A stretch of 64,000 bases of DNA from Lacihabitans sp. CCS-44. GTDB lineage: Bacteria; Bacteroidota; Bacteroidia; Cytophagales; Spirosomataceae. Shown here piece by piece: positions 52,012 through 60,432 of the stretch. Position 1 is the stretch's first letter; every line of letters starts with the position of its first letter. The translations under genes and the position numbers were made by a program. The stretch spans positions 1 through 64,000 of the forward strand of contig NZ_RJUE01000004.1 of assembly GCF_024343735.1 (NCBI RefSeq). The letters run 5' to 3'. The notes under the pieces were generated by a model. The model had not been told where the DNA came from. It saw nothing but the letters and a program-made list of their open reading frames with translations, and ran no database searches.

Positions 52012-53088
52012 ATGTTAAATTTTTATCCAGGTCCTTCCAAGATTTATGACAATTTAAAAGACTTTTCTTCAGAAGCCTTTAAATCTGGCATTTTGGAGCA
52101 AAACCATAGAAGTCAACCTTTTATGGATTTGTTGGAAGAGACGATTAGTTTATTAAGAAAACATCTAAATATTACAGAAGATTACAAGGTTTATTTTACT
52201 TCTTCTGCCACAGAGTGTTGGGAGATTTGTGCTCAGTCTTTGATAAGAGGGAAAGTGCAGTTTTTGTATAATGGAGCTTTTGGCAAAAAATGGTTTAAAT
52301 ACACCGTTACAAATCCCCAAATAAATTCAACCACGAATTATGAGCTTCCAAGCATTCGAGGAACTCGTTTTTTTATAAATCAAAATATTGATGAAGTAGA
52401 AGTTGATACTGAAAATGACGTGGTTTGTTGGGTTTCAAGCGAAACTTCAAATGGCACACATACCTCATTTGAATCGATAAAGAAACTGAAAGAAAAATCT
52501 CCAAAAGCTCTTTTTGTTGTGGATGCCACCTCATCTTTAGGGGGAGAAAATTATGATATTTCTAATGCGGATGTCTGGTTTTCGTCTAGTCAAAAATGCT
52601 TTGGGATGCCTTCCGGATTAGGAATAATGATAGTGTCGCCCAAAGCGTTGGAGCGAGCAATAGAAATAAATGAGCGAAATCATTATAACAGTCTGATTTT
52701 TATAGAGGAAAATTTTCAGAAATTTCAAACACATTATACGCCAAATATTTTGGGTATTTATTTGTTTAAACGACTTTTGGAAACATTGCCGAATATTAAT
52801 TTCGTTTCAGAAAAATTATACCAAAGGTCAGAGCGGATTTATGATTTTTTTGAAAATAATCAGCATTTTGATTTGCTTGTTGAAAACCCAAAAACACTTT
52901 CAAGAACGGTTGTGGCCATTGTTCCAAAAGATATGGCAAAGGCAGTTGAGTTTTTTAAGACCAATAATGTGATAGTAGGTAAAGGTTATGGCGAATGGAA
53001 AAATAATACACTCAGAATTGCCAACTTTCCAGCCATTTCAGACGAAGATTTTGATGAGCTTTTTAGGCTTTTGGGGAATTATGTTTAA
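52012..53088 (+). CDS. Class V PLP aminotransferase (SerC-like)
   Basis: A 358-residue fold-type I class V aminotransferase near the phosphoserine aminotransferase/alanine-glyoxylate group. It begins NFYPGPSKIYDNL, and the core has FTSSATECWEIC, WVSSETSNGTHTS, DATSSLGGENYDI and WFSSSQKCFGMPSGLGIMIV with the PLP Lys195. The PGP start and the SSSQKCFG segment are close to SerC. It would form phosphoserine if a true SerC, but a serine or alanine specificity is also possible. It starts 6 bases after the ArsR-type gene; the pairing suggests substrate-responsive regulation. Confidence 0.84.
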   Translation: MLNFYPGPSKIYDNLKDFSSEAFKSGILEQNHRSQPFMDLLEETISLLRKHLNITEDYKVYFTSSATECWEICAQSLIRGKVQFLYNGAFGKKWFKYTVTNPQINSTTNYELPSIRGTRFFINQNIDEVEVDTENDVVCWVSSETSNGTHTSFESIKKLKEKSPKALFVVDATSSLGGENYDISNADVWFSSSQKCFGMPSGLGIMIVSPKALERAIEINERNHYNSLIFIEENFQKFQTHYTPNILGIYLFKRLLETLPNINFVSEKLYQRSERIYDFFENNQHFDLLVENPKTLSRTVVAIVPKDMAKAVEFFKTNNVIVGKGYGEWKNNTLRIANFPAISDEDFDELFRLLGNYV

Positions 53089-53106
53089 TTTTAAAAAAAA
53101 TAAACC

Positions 53107-53679
53107 ATGAAATTCAATTTTAAGGAAATCCTTTCTGTTTCTCTAATACTTTTTTCTATTATTGATATTCTTGGGTCTATACCAATCATCTTGAACCTGA
53201 GGAAGAAACTAGGACATATCAATGCCGAAAGGATTACATTGATTTCTGGAAGTTTAATGTTCGGGTATTTGTTTCTAGGAACAAAAATTCTGCAATTATT
53301 TGGCGTAGATGTGAAGTCATTTGCAATGGCAGGGGCATTGATTTTGTTGATTATCGGTTTTGAAATGATTCTTGGAAGGGAAATATTCAAACACAATACT
53401 AACAATGAGGGAAAGGGAAGCTCTATAGTGCCGCTTGCCTTTCCCATTATAGCTGGAGCCGGCACAATGACTTCTCTTATTTCTCTAAAGGCTGCTTATC
53501 AGGATGTTAATATTGTGGTAGGCATCTTAGTAAACCTTGTTTTGATATTTATTGTCTTAAAATCGTCGGCTTGGTTGGAGAAAAAAATGGAACCAGGAAC
53601 GGTGGAAGTTCTTCAAAAAGTTTTTGGACTCATTCTTTTGGCCATTGCCATCAAATTAATCAAAGCAAACATCGTTTAA
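53107..53679 (+). CDS. MarC-family membrane protein
   Basis: A 190-residue membrane protein of the MarC family, with six membrane helices. The family shows LFSIIDILGSIPIILNL near 15-31, FGVDVKSFAMAGALILLIIGFEMILG in the middle and PLAFPIIAGAGTMTSLI near 110-125. The function is unknown; an early link to multiple antibiotic resistance was not upheld. It is 18 bases after the aminotransferase, possibly in one transcript with the ArsR-type gene, and converges on the lysoplasmalogenase-like gene. Confidence 0.93.
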   Translation: MKFNFKEILSVSLILFSIIDILGSIPIILNLRKKLGHINAERITLISGSLMFGYLFLGTKILQLFGVDVKSFAMAGALILLIIGFEMILGREIFKHNTNNEGKGSSIVPLAFPIIAGAGTMTSLISLKAAYQDVNIVVGILVNLVLIFIVLKSSAWLEKKMEPGTVEVLQKVFGLILLAIAIKLIKANIV

Positions 53680-53681
53680 TT

Positions 53682-54293
53682 CTACTTTTTTGACCAGCCC
53701 AGCACTATCAAAAACTGAGCTAATCCATACGTGCTCATGACCCAGAACGAACTGGCAGGTAATGGTGCATAGAATTTGTTAAAGGCTATTAGTGAGTCAG
53801 ATATAATAAATAGTATCGAGCCAAAAAGTACTAAATTGTAAGATGAATTGTTTGTTTTTCTTCCAGCGGCAAAGATTCCCATCAATGTAATGACAAGGCA
53901 ATAAACACTTACTGGAATCAATAGATTTGGGTCAATTCCGCCTTTTATAAACATGAAATAGCTTAATGTTGCAGCAGCAAACGGAAGTGCTTTTAAAAGG
54001 CTAAATTTGAATTGACTTTTAAAAAGCAAAATGTAAAAAATGTGTGCCAACAAAAAAGAGCCCAAGCCAAGCATAAAATAAAGTTCTCCGCCAAACATTA
54101 AGAAAATATCGCCTAAAAGACTGAAAAACAAAGCAATGTATAAGTTTTTTTCTTTAATATTCAGCTGAAATGCCATCCACATTAGTATCGGCATCAGCAA
54201 AGGTTTGGTGATTTTTACCAATGAATTTTGCTGGGTAGTGCTAAAGTAAATTTCTATAGCCAGAACAATAAAAAAAGCTACTCGAATAAGCAT
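53682..54293 (-). CDS. Lysoplasmalogenase (YhhN family) membrane protein
   Basis: A 203-residue integral membrane protein of the YhhN/TMEM86 family, which in animals cleaves the vinyl ether of lysoplasmalogens. The family shows in TKPLLMPILMWMAF, ALFFSLLGDIFLM with its conserved Gly-Asp, and LGLGSFLLAHIFYILLF. About eight short membrane segments. Bacterial members are commonly given this name, but few have been assayed. It is 2 bases past the MarC stop (convergent) and 8 bases after the nucleotidase gene on the same strand. Confidence 0.9.
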   Translation of the reverse strand: MLIRVAFFIVLAIEIYFSTTQQNSLVKITKPLLMPILMWMAFQLNIKEKNLYIALFFSLLGDIFLMFGGELYFMLGLGSFLLAHIFYILLFKSQFKFSLLKALPFAAATLSYFMFIKGGIDPNLLIPVSVYCLVITLMGIFAAGRKTNNSSYNLVLFGSILFIISDSLIAFNKFYAPLPASSFWVMSTYGLAQFLIVLGWSKK

Positions 54294-54301
54294 AGTTTAC
54301 A

Positions 54302-54829
54302 TCAATTAAAAAAGTGTTTGTGTATCTCTTGCCAATTGTTAACACGTTGATAGCCAGTTAAAAGTTTGTTGTGCATGGCATCATAAAGCAATGTTTCGCC
54401 TTCGAAAGTCTTTAGGTTTTTTTCGTGATCGTCTATCATTACATCACCTTTTACAATAGATTTATCTCCGCAGAGCATAAAGTTTTTCCATGAAATAAAC
54501 GGGAAATGTTCCGCCATCCAATCGTATTTTTCTCTGAGAGAATTTGGAAATTCAGTAGCAGCAGAAACAATATAAACTTTGTGTTTTTCGGAAAGTTCTT
54601 TTACTACTTCTTGAGCATCAGGCATTATAGAAAGATTTCTAAAAAAGCCAGGTTCAAAAAGCTGCGGTCTGTAAGATCTATGTCCGTCTGAGTTTATGAA
54701 CTCGTAGAAATCTCTATGGTTAAAGAAATCTTTGTCAACCGAAGTTCCGTTTAATTCATTGAAGATTTCCAAAATCTTTGCACTTGCATCGGCAAGCACG
54801 TCGTCCATGTCTATAATTATCGTTTTCAT
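54302..54829 (-). CDS. 5'(3')-deoxyribonucleotidase-like HAD phosphatase
   Basis: A 175-residue HAD-superfamily phosphatase of the NT5C type. The nucleophile motif is DMDDV at 7-11, with SAATE as the motif II Ser/Thr segment and VMIDDHEKN as motif IV. It would remove phosphate from deoxynucleoside monophosphates, or a related small substrate. The conserved WKNF-type C-terminal half is close to family members. It lies 8 bases before the YhhN gene. Confidence 0.88.
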   Translation of the reverse strand: MKTIIIDMDDVLADASAKILEIFNELNGTSVDKDFFNHRDFYEFINSDGHRSYRPQLFEPGFFRNLSIMPDAQEVVKELSEKHKVYIVSAATEFPNSLREKYDWMAEHFPFISWKNFMLCGDKSIVKGDVMIDDHEKNLKTFEGETLLYDAMHNKLLTGYQRVNNWQEIHKHFFN

Positions 54830-54906
54830 ATTTTATCGTTTTTTCAAAGTCGCAAGGACAGTATTTGCATATATCTTGTCACTATTGACGAATTCTGTTC
54901 AAATTT

Positions 54907-55152
54907 TTAAGGATGATAGCCTTTTACTATTTTTTTAGATCTAATTAAACTTCCTTGGTTTACGAGCACAAAATAAATTCCATCTTCGAGGCCAGTTAGG
55001 TCAAAATCATGTAGGCTTTTATCATGCGTGGCTTCTTGCAAAATCCTTCCTGCTAGGTTTTGAAGTTCAAAGTGAGTCTCTTTGTCATCAGGTACTCGAA
55101 CATACACTTTGTCGTCTTGTTCGTTCAGAAATATCGTAATGTCGTCTTTCAT
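54907..55152 (-). CDS. Stand-alone T9SS-sorting-domain-like protein, no signal peptide
   Basis: An 81-residue protein whose residues of about 10-78 look like a type A sorting domain of the type IX secretion system: VYVRVPDDKETHFELQNLAGRIL, then a DLTGLEDGIYFVLVNQGSLIRSKKIVK ending. Sorting domains normally sit at the C-terminus of large exported proteins. Here there is no signal peptide, no passenger and no upstream fusion partner, because it starts 4 bases inside the end of maf (coupled). It may be a cytoplasmic fold that has been retained, or a decayed piece. Coding is supported by the tight overlap with maf. Confidence 0.68.
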   Translation of the reverse strand: MKDDITIFLNEQDDKVYVRVPDDKETHFELQNLAGRILQEATHDKSLHDFDLTGLEDGIYFVLVNQGSLIRSKKIVKGYHP

Positions 55153-55727
55153 TCAAAAATAATATATGGCTTTAACGCTTTGTAAATAAGGTGAATAGGA
55201 AGTCCCATGACCGTGTAAAACGATCCTTCAATTTTTGGAATACCAATCATACCAATGAAATCCTGCACGCCATAAGCACCGGCTTTGTCCATTGGGTGGT
55301 GGTTTTTTATGTAAAACCCTATTTCGGCCTCGGTAAGTTCATCAAATTCCACTTTTGTGATATCAATGAAGCTATTATATTCCATTCCGTTTTTTATACA
55401 AACACCCGTAATGACCTGGTGCGTTTTACCACTCAAAGCAGATAGCATTTCAAATGCTTGTTGCTCATTTTCAGGCTTATTGATGATCTTATTTTCTAAA
55501 ACAACTACAGTATCTGCGGTTAAAATCAGGTACTTGTCATCGAAGTCATTAAAGCATTCGGCCTTCTTTTTTGCCAGAAGCTCGGGTACCTCGTGGTGTA
55601 CCATCTCGGGGTTGAATTCTTCTGAGGTTGGTCTTACAATCACTTCAAAATCAAACCCTGATGCACGTAGTATTTCTTTTCTTCTCGGGGAATTTGAGGC
55701 TAATATTAGCTTTTTTGTAAGTTTCAT
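55149..55727 (-). CDS. maf: Maf-family nucleotide pyrophosphatase
   Basis: A 192-residue Maf/YhdE protein, which hydrolyses dTTP, UTP and modified nucleotides. SNSPRRKEIL (about 11-20) is the substrate segment, KKKAECF and ILTADTVVVLENKIINKP follow, and FYIKNHHPMDKAGAYGVQDFIGMIGIPKIEGSFYTVMGLPI is the C-terminal family block with catalytic Asp and Lys residues. It would act in the cytoplasm in housecleaning or cell-division control. The stop overlaps the next gene by 4 bases. Confidence 0.96.
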   Translation of the reverse strand: MKLTKKLILASNSPRRKEILRASGFDFEVIVRPTSEEFNPEMVHHEVPELLAKKKAECFNDFDDKYLILTADTVVVLENKIINKPENEQQAFEMLSALSGKTHQVITGVCIKNGMEYNSFIDITKVEFDELTEAEIGFYIKNHHPMDKAGAYGVQDFIGMIGIPKIEGSFYTVMGLPIHLIYKALKPYIIFE

Positions 55728-55759
55728 CTATTAAATTTTCGGAACAAATAAAAATATTT

Positions 55760-55787
55760 TACATTTGTAATATATGTAAATACATAT
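55760..55787 (+). promoter_or_regulatory. Promoter and operator palindrome for the MarR-type gene
   Basis: TACATTTG at 55760-55767 is an exact -7 element. Directly after it ATATGTAAATACATAT (55772-55787) is a perfect inverted repeat with a 2-base centre, placed where transcription should begin. A repressor bound there would block its own promoter, which fits autoregulation by the MarR protein at 55815. Confidence 0.6.
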
Positions 55788-55814
55788 TTTGGAAATACAC
55801 TAATGTACAAAAGT

Positions 55815-56267
55815 ATGAGTTTAGAACAGGAAATAAAACAAACCAAGCCTTTTAAAAGTAATTATGAAAAAACCTTGGTGAATATTTTTTATACAAATAA
55901 TTGGATACATTTTAAGCAAAATAAATATCTTAAACCTTTCGATATAAGTATTCAGCAATACAATGTTCTCAGGATATTGAATGGGCAAAAAGACCAGCCG
56001 ATTACAATTAATGAAATCATTGACAGAATGATAGATAAAATGTCGAATGCGTCGAGGTTGGTAGATAAGCTTTTTGCGAAAGGATACGTGAGTCGTGACC
56101 AAAAAGTAGGAAACAGAAGGGCTTGTGATGTAAAAATTACGCCTAAAGGAACCGAGTTTCTTGGCGACGTAACTAAGGCCATTAAGGGAATTGAAAATGA
56201 CATGAATTCTCTGACCGAAGCTGAATTTGACGAATTGAATAGGCTTTTGGATAAATTAAGAAATTAG
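55815..56267 (+). CDS. MarR-family transcriptional regulator
   Basis: A 150-residue winged-helix regulator. The start is taken at the ATG of 55815 (MSLEQEIKQTKPF); one 12 bases upstream is also possible. DNA-binding features are LRILNGQKDQPITINEIIDRMIDKMSNASRLVDKLFAKGYVSRDQKVGNRRACDVKITPKG, with the long recognition helix and the wing ending in RRACDVKIT. The ends form the dimer helices. A matching palindrome overlaps its promoter. Neighbouring genes give no clear target; ligand unknown. Confidence 0.9.
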   Translation: MSLEQEIKQTKPFKSNYEKTLVNIFYTNNWIHFKQNKYLKPFDISIQQYNVLRILNGQKDQPITINEIIDRMIDKMSNASRLVDKLFAKGYVSRDQKVGNRRACDVKITPKGTEFLGDVTKAIKGIENDMNSLTEAEFDELNRLLDKLRN

Positions 56268-56324
56268 TACGCAATCGGAGCGTGTTGAAGTCGTTCTAAA
56301 GAAAATTAAAATTATTTGAAGATT

Positions 56325-57518
56325 ATGCGAGGAAGGAATGTACTTAGTTTGAAATGGCTGTTTTTTGTTTTGATTTTCTTTGTTTCCTGCGAAGAAGACG
56401 ACGTCTTAGAATATGACAATTATTTGGTTTCGTCTGCAGAGGTTAAAAAGTACACCAAAGCTGAGTTTTTGACCACACTTTCTACAACTTTTGGAGCTCA
56501 AAGTGCTCAGGTTTCGTTTCTGGTGAGATCGGGCATTAAACTGCACAAGATTTCATACCTGACCAAAACTCCTGAGGGAACCCAAATAACTGCCTCCGGT
56601 GCGATAATAGTCCCGACTGACTTGACGGAACCTTTGGCTTTGGGAAGCGTTCAGCATGGCACTATTTCAGACAACAGCCAAGCTCCATCTTATTTCAATC
56701 AACAGTCAGAGAGTGCTTTGGGGCAGTTTTTTGCTTCTACGGGTGTAATTATAGCCATGCCTGATTATCTGGGTTATGGAGATTCTCAAAATTATCCTCA
56801 TCCTTATGAGCATAAAACGGGACTGGCTCAATCAAACGTGGATTTTCTTTTGGCAGTTAAAGAGTTTATAAAAAAAGAAAACATCAATTGGAATAATAAT
56901 CTGCTCTTGGCTGGCTACTCCGAAGGGGGGTATGCTACATTGGCCACTCAAAAATTGATTGAAGAAAAATATAGCTCACAATTTAATTTGAAGGCATCTA
57001 GTTGTGGAGCAGGAGCTTATGACAAAACTAAAACTTTAGAGTCATTTATTAATTCTAAAACTAGTGGAGAATCTACCAACAATCGTTCTTATATTTGGGT
57101 TTTGTTGACTTATGATAGGCTGTATGGATTCAACAGACCAATGACCGATTACTTTGTAGAGCCTTATGCATCTGACATAAAAATCAATAAACAGAATGTG
57201 ACCATATCCAAAAGTTTCAACGAGGTTTTGAACCCTACATTTATAGCGGGGCTAAAAAATAAAACGGAAACCAAATGGCTGGAGGCCCTTAAAGACAATG
57301 ATATAACAGAATGGAAGTCGAAAGTTCCAACTCGCTTATACCATGGTGATGCCGACACGTTTGTGCCATTTTTTAACTCAGAATCAGCACAGAAAGGCAT
57401 GACCGCCAAGGGGTCAAGTCAAGTTACTTTGGAGCGAATTGCTGCCGGAACCCATGGTTCGTCCATTCAATTTTTTCTTTTAGGAACATTAGATTTATTT
57501 AACACATATAAAAATTAA
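56325..57518 (+). CDS. Lipoprotein alpha/beta hydrolase (lipase-like)
   Basis: A roughly 397-residue exported hydrolase. The first ATG (56325) opens a lipoprotein signal, MRGRNVLSLKWLFFVLIFFVSC, with the lipobox Cys at 22 and an acidic EEDD start to the mature chain. The catalytic core has GTISDNS-type and MPDYLGYGDSQNYPHPY segments and GYSEGGYA with Ser199; YHGDADTFVPF gives the Asp and GTHGS the His. The layout matches secretory lipases and prolyl-oligopeptidase-like esterases. Substrate not known. It ends 3 bases before the Dabb gene. Confidence 0.85.
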   Translation: MRGRNVLSLKWLFFVLIFFVSCEEDDVLEYDNYLVSSAEVKKYTKAEFLTTLSTTFGAQSAQVSFLVRSGIKLHKISYLTKTPEGTQITASGAIIVPTDLTEPLALGSVQHGTISDNSQAPSYFNQQSESALGQFFASTGVIIAMPDYLGYGDSQNYPHPYEHKTGLAQSNVDFLLAVKEFIKKENINWNNNLLLAGYSEGGYATLATQKLIEEKYSSQFNLKASSCGAGAYDKTKTLESFINSKTSGESTNNRSYIWVLLTYDRLYGFNRPMTDYFVEPYASDIKINKQNVTISKSFNEVLNPTFIAGLKNKTETKWLEALKDNDITEWKSKVPTRLYHGDADTFVPFFNSESAQKGMTAKGSSQVTLERIAAGTHGSSIQFFLLGTLDLFNTYKN

Positions 57519-57521
57519 GAA

Positions 57522-57836
57522 ATGGGAAATTTAAAAACTGGATTTGTTCATACCGTATTTTTTTGGTTGAAAGAAAAAGGAAACGAGAGCCATAGAAGTC
57601 AGCTACATGAGGGATTGTTGGAACTTTCAAAAATTGCAGAAATAGGCGATGCTTACATCGGACAAGCCGCTTCTACCGACCGCGAAGTGATTGACAATAC
57701 TTACGATTTCAGCATTACTTTTGTCTTTGACACTGCCGCTAACCAAGACATTTACCAAGATCATCCTGATCATCATGCCTTTATAGCCAAATGTTCGATG
57801 CTTTGGGATAGGGTACAAGTTTATGATGCCTGTTAA
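57522..57836 (+). CDS. Dabb-family protein (stress-responsive alpha/beta barrel)
   Basis: A 104-residue dimeric alpha/beta barrel protein. FVHTVFFWLKEKGNESHRSQLHEGLLELS, AYIGQAASTDREVIDNTYDFSITFVFDTAANQDIYQDHPDHHAFI are the family features. Members are small cytoplasmic enzymes or binding proteins of varied roles. It starts 3 bases after the lipoprotein hydrolase gene, so probably shares its transcript. Role unknown. Confidence 0.9.
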   Translation: MGNLKTGFVHTVFFWLKEKGNESHRSQLHEGLLELSKIAEIGDAYIGQAASTDREVIDNTYDFSITFVFDTAANQDIYQDHPDHHAFIAKCSMLWDRVQVYDAC

Positions 57837-57863
57837 TATTGATTAGTTTTAAAAATTTAGATT

Positions 57864-59129
57864 TTGAAGAATTTTTTATTTTTATTATTTTCGTTTTATT
57901 CGGTTTCGGCCCAAACTATCAATTTCGATGCTAAAGGCCTTATTTATCTTCAGGATTCTGACTTTGGTACATTCAGTTATTCATCCAAGAAAATCGATAA
58001 AGCGGGTTTTGACAAGATGGGGGCATTTATGTTTCCACTGCAATATGAAGACTCCTATACCAATTCTGAACAAATAGTTTCCAACTCTATAATTGACAAT
58101 TTCAAGTCGATTGCTCTCAAGTCAGACAATCGACTTTGTTATGTTTTAGAAACCAAAGGGGCACTAAAAAAAGACGAAAAAAATGCACCATTTGCTGGCC
58201 TGCCTGACGGTGGCTATGTGAGCGTAGTAGATATTTCGAACTTGAGAAATCTGAAACCTGACTACAGATTTCCAGTTGCATTGAATCCCAAGGCGATAGC
58301 TCTAAACAAAACAAATGAATATTTGGCTGTAGCGGCTGAGGGTTATAACCAAGAATTGCAAATTTTTGAACTTAATGAATTTGGCAAGCCCATAAGAGTT
58401 ATTGCTAAGCCTTCTCAAATGGCAAACGGCTCAGTTTCAGATGTTATTTGGCATCCGAAAGAAGATTATTTGGTGTATATCAGGCAGGACACTAGAGAAA
58501 TAGGTCTTGTGAAAATTATCAAAGACGGACCAACACAGAAGATAATCAGATTGGAGTTGTCGGGCAGTACAATAAAGCTTGATGGAGTGCCCAAAACGGG
58601 TTTGTTTACAAATGACGGCAAGTATTTTTTGGTGCTTGACACGCACAATCAAATAAGTTCAGAAGCGAGTAATGGGCAAGTCTTCGTTGTTAAATTTAAT
58701 TTGGAGGATCAGGGGAGCCATTCTCTTATTTCGAAAGCTTTTGTAGAAGAAAATCCAACGGCTATGGTTATAAATCCTGATGGAAATAATGTTTTGGTGG
58801 TCAACGCCAAGAAGTCTTTCGATTTTCCAATAAACGAGAGGAACTCTGGCCGATCATCACTTTCAGTCTTAGGTCTTTCGGCGGATGGCACCTTGACAAA
58901 CAAAAATAATTTGTCTTTGAGTGGTATTTTGCCTTCAGGAATAAGTTTTGATAAGACTGGGAAGAATTTTGCCATAAGCTTTTTTCAATATTTAGATTTC
59001 GGCAAACCCAGTGCTGGAATTGATTTTTATAAATTTTCAGCAGGGCAAAATCCAAGAATTGAAAAGCAAGCCGCAAGGATAAACACTACAAAAGGAGTAC
59101 ACTTTTTAAAAGTTATTGAAGATTTTTAA
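57864..59129 (+). CDS. Exported beta-propeller protein with TTG start
   Basis: A 421-residue exported protein that starts at a TTG (57864): the signal peptide MKNFLFLLFSFYSVSA, cut before Q, begins there and no upstream ATG gives a better frame. The mature part is a beta-propeller of the YVTN/lactonase sort: DGGYVSVVDISNLRNLKPDYRFPVALNPKAIALNKTNEYLAVAAEG, NGSVSDVIWHPKEDYLVYIRQDTREIG and AMVINPDGNNVLVVNAKKS. I see no catalytic motif. The location is periplasmic or surface; function unknown. Confidence 0.8.
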   Translation: MKNFLFLLFSFYSVSAQTINFDAKGLIYLQDSDFGTFSYSSKKIDKAGFDKMGAFMFPLQYEDSYTNSEQIVSNSIIDNFKSIALKSDNRLCYVLETKGALKKDEKNAPFAGLPDGGYVSVVDISNLRNLKPDYRFPVALNPKAIALNKTNEYLAVAAEGYNQELQIFELNEFGKPIRVIAKPSQMANGSVSDVIWHPKEDYLVYIRQDTREIGLVKIIKDGPTQKIIRLELSGSTIKLDGVPKTGLFTNDGKYFLVLDTHNQISSEASNGQVFVVKFNLEDQGSHSLISKAFVEENPTAMVINPDGNNVLVVNAKKSFDFPINERNSGRSSLSVLGLSADGTLTNKNNLSLSGILPSGISFDKTGKNFAISFFQYLDFGKPSAGIDFYKFSAGQNPRIEKQAARINTTKGVHFLKVIEDF

Positions 59130-59171
59130 TATGTTTGCCCTTAGTTAAATATAAGTCAACAAGTATAATTT

Positions 59172-60365
59172 ATGGAGCCAGTAACAGAGTCATTTTCTTC
59201 CGTTGTAGAAATAAAGAAAAATCAATATATCGTTGAAATTCTTCGTGAGATTTACAATTCTGGAGCCATTACTATTGCTCAATTAGCAAAAAAACTGCAC
59301 ACAAGTGTTCCGTCTATTACGGTTTATATCAATGAGTTAATAGCCGATAAATGGATTCTTGAGGTGGGTTCTTCTAAAACAAAATCTGGCCGCAGGCCGA
59401 GCTTGTTTGATTTGAATCCTGACAAACACCTTTGTGTAATTGTTGATTTGAATATTTACGAAACCAATTTTTATCTTTTAAATCTCAGAAACGAAATATT
59501 AAAGAAAAGTACGGTTGCGACAGATATAAATTCAGAGGACATTGTAGATATAATCAAAACGGAAACGAAGAATTTTATAGCTGATTACTCAGTTTGGGCA
59601 GTTGGTATTTCGTCGCCGGGTTTGTTGAGCATCGAAAAAGGGCTGAATTATACCTATCCGCATCACAACCAAAATGGTCTCTCTTTGGGTGGAATTTTAC
59701 AAGAACATTTACAAATCCCTACATTCATAACCCATGATACGCAAGCTTCTATGCTTGGTGAGCATCATTTTGGATTAGCAAAAAACAAAGAAAATGTTTT
59801 GTTAATCAATCTCGATTGGGGAATAGGCTTAGGTATAATGTGTAATGGTCAGATAATTAAAGGGGCAGATGGATTTGCTGGAGAATTGGGCCATATTCAA
59901 ATTAAACCTGAAGGAGCTTTGTGTCATTGCGGAAAAAAAGGTTGCTTGGAGACCGTGGCATCGGCTTTGGCATTGATAAACAGAGCAAAACAAGGCTTGG
60001 CAGAAGGCAAAACCTCAACGCTTTCTTTGAAAAAGGGCGAAATATCATTGGAGGATGTCATAGAGGCCGCATTAAGAGGCGACGAGTTTTGTATCGATTT
60101 GATATTTGACATTGGCCGTGAGTTGGGTAAAGGTCTATCTATTGCCATTCACATGTTTAATCCAGAAGTAATTATCATTGACGGTATAATGACCAAAGCC
60201 GGAGAGTTGATTGTTTCCACTCTCAATCAGGCCATTAATAAGTATTGCTTGACCGATTTTAAGAAAAACCTAAAGGTGTTAATATCGCCAATGGGAGACC
60301 AAGCGAAAATTTTCGGAGCTAAATCGTTGGTGTTTGGTAAAATGCTCGATTTGAAGATTTATTGA
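59172..60365 (+). CDS. ROK-family transcriptional regulator or sugar kinase
   Basis: A 397-residue ROK protein with an N-terminal winged helix (about 15-85: VEILREIYNSGAITIAQLAKKLHTSVPSITVYINELIADKWI), so of the NagC/XylR type. The C-terminal kinase-like fold has NLDWGIGLGIMCNGQIIKGADGFAGELGHIQIKPEGALCHCGKKGCLETVAS; the Cys residues near 251-258 bind zinc. Such proteins bind a sugar or its phosphate and repress sugar-use genes. No sugar operon is directly adjacent. The ligand is unknown. Confidence 0.92.
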   Translation: MEPVTESFSSVVEIKKNQYIVEILREIYNSGAITIAQLAKKLHTSVPSITVYINELIADKWILEVGSSKTKSGRRPSLFDLNPDKHLCVIVDLNIYETNFYLLNLRNEILKKSTVATDINSEDIVDIIKTETKNFIADYSVWAVGISSPGLLSIEKGLNYTYPHHNQNGLSLGGILQEHLQIPTFITHDTQASMLGEHHFGLAKNKENVLLINLDWGIGLGIMCNGQIIKGADGFAGELGHIQIKPEGALCHCGKKGCLETVASALALINRAKQGLAEGKTSTLSLKKGEISLEDVIEAALRGDEFCIDLIFDIGRELGKGLSIAIHMFNPEVIIIDGIMTKAGELIVSTLNQAINKYCLTDFKKNLKVLISPMGDQAKIFGAKSLVFGKMLDLKIY

Positions 60366-60406
60366 TTTTAATGAGTGTTTTTTCTTCCAAAATATTTAAT
60401 AATTGT

Positions 60407-60414
60407 TACTTTTG
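60407..60414 (+). promoter_or_regulatory. pyrB promoter -7 element
   Basis: TACTTTTG is an exact TAnnTTTG match, 18 bases before the pyrB ATG at 60433, leaving a leader of about 12 bases. No clear -33 TTG element lies upstream. Confidence 0.55.
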
Positions 60415-60432
60415 TAAAATTATTAATCATAG

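Noticed and set aside
53091-53465. Minus-strand 124-residue ORF opposite MarC
   Set aside because: It mirrors the MarC coding frame, and MarC has clear family motifs.
53682-55727. A single operon with a shared function for lysoplasmalogenase, nucleotidase, sorting domain and maf
   Set aside because: Spacing suggests co-transcription only in part (a 77-base gap splits maf plus sorting domain from the nucleotidase), and no common pathway is evident.
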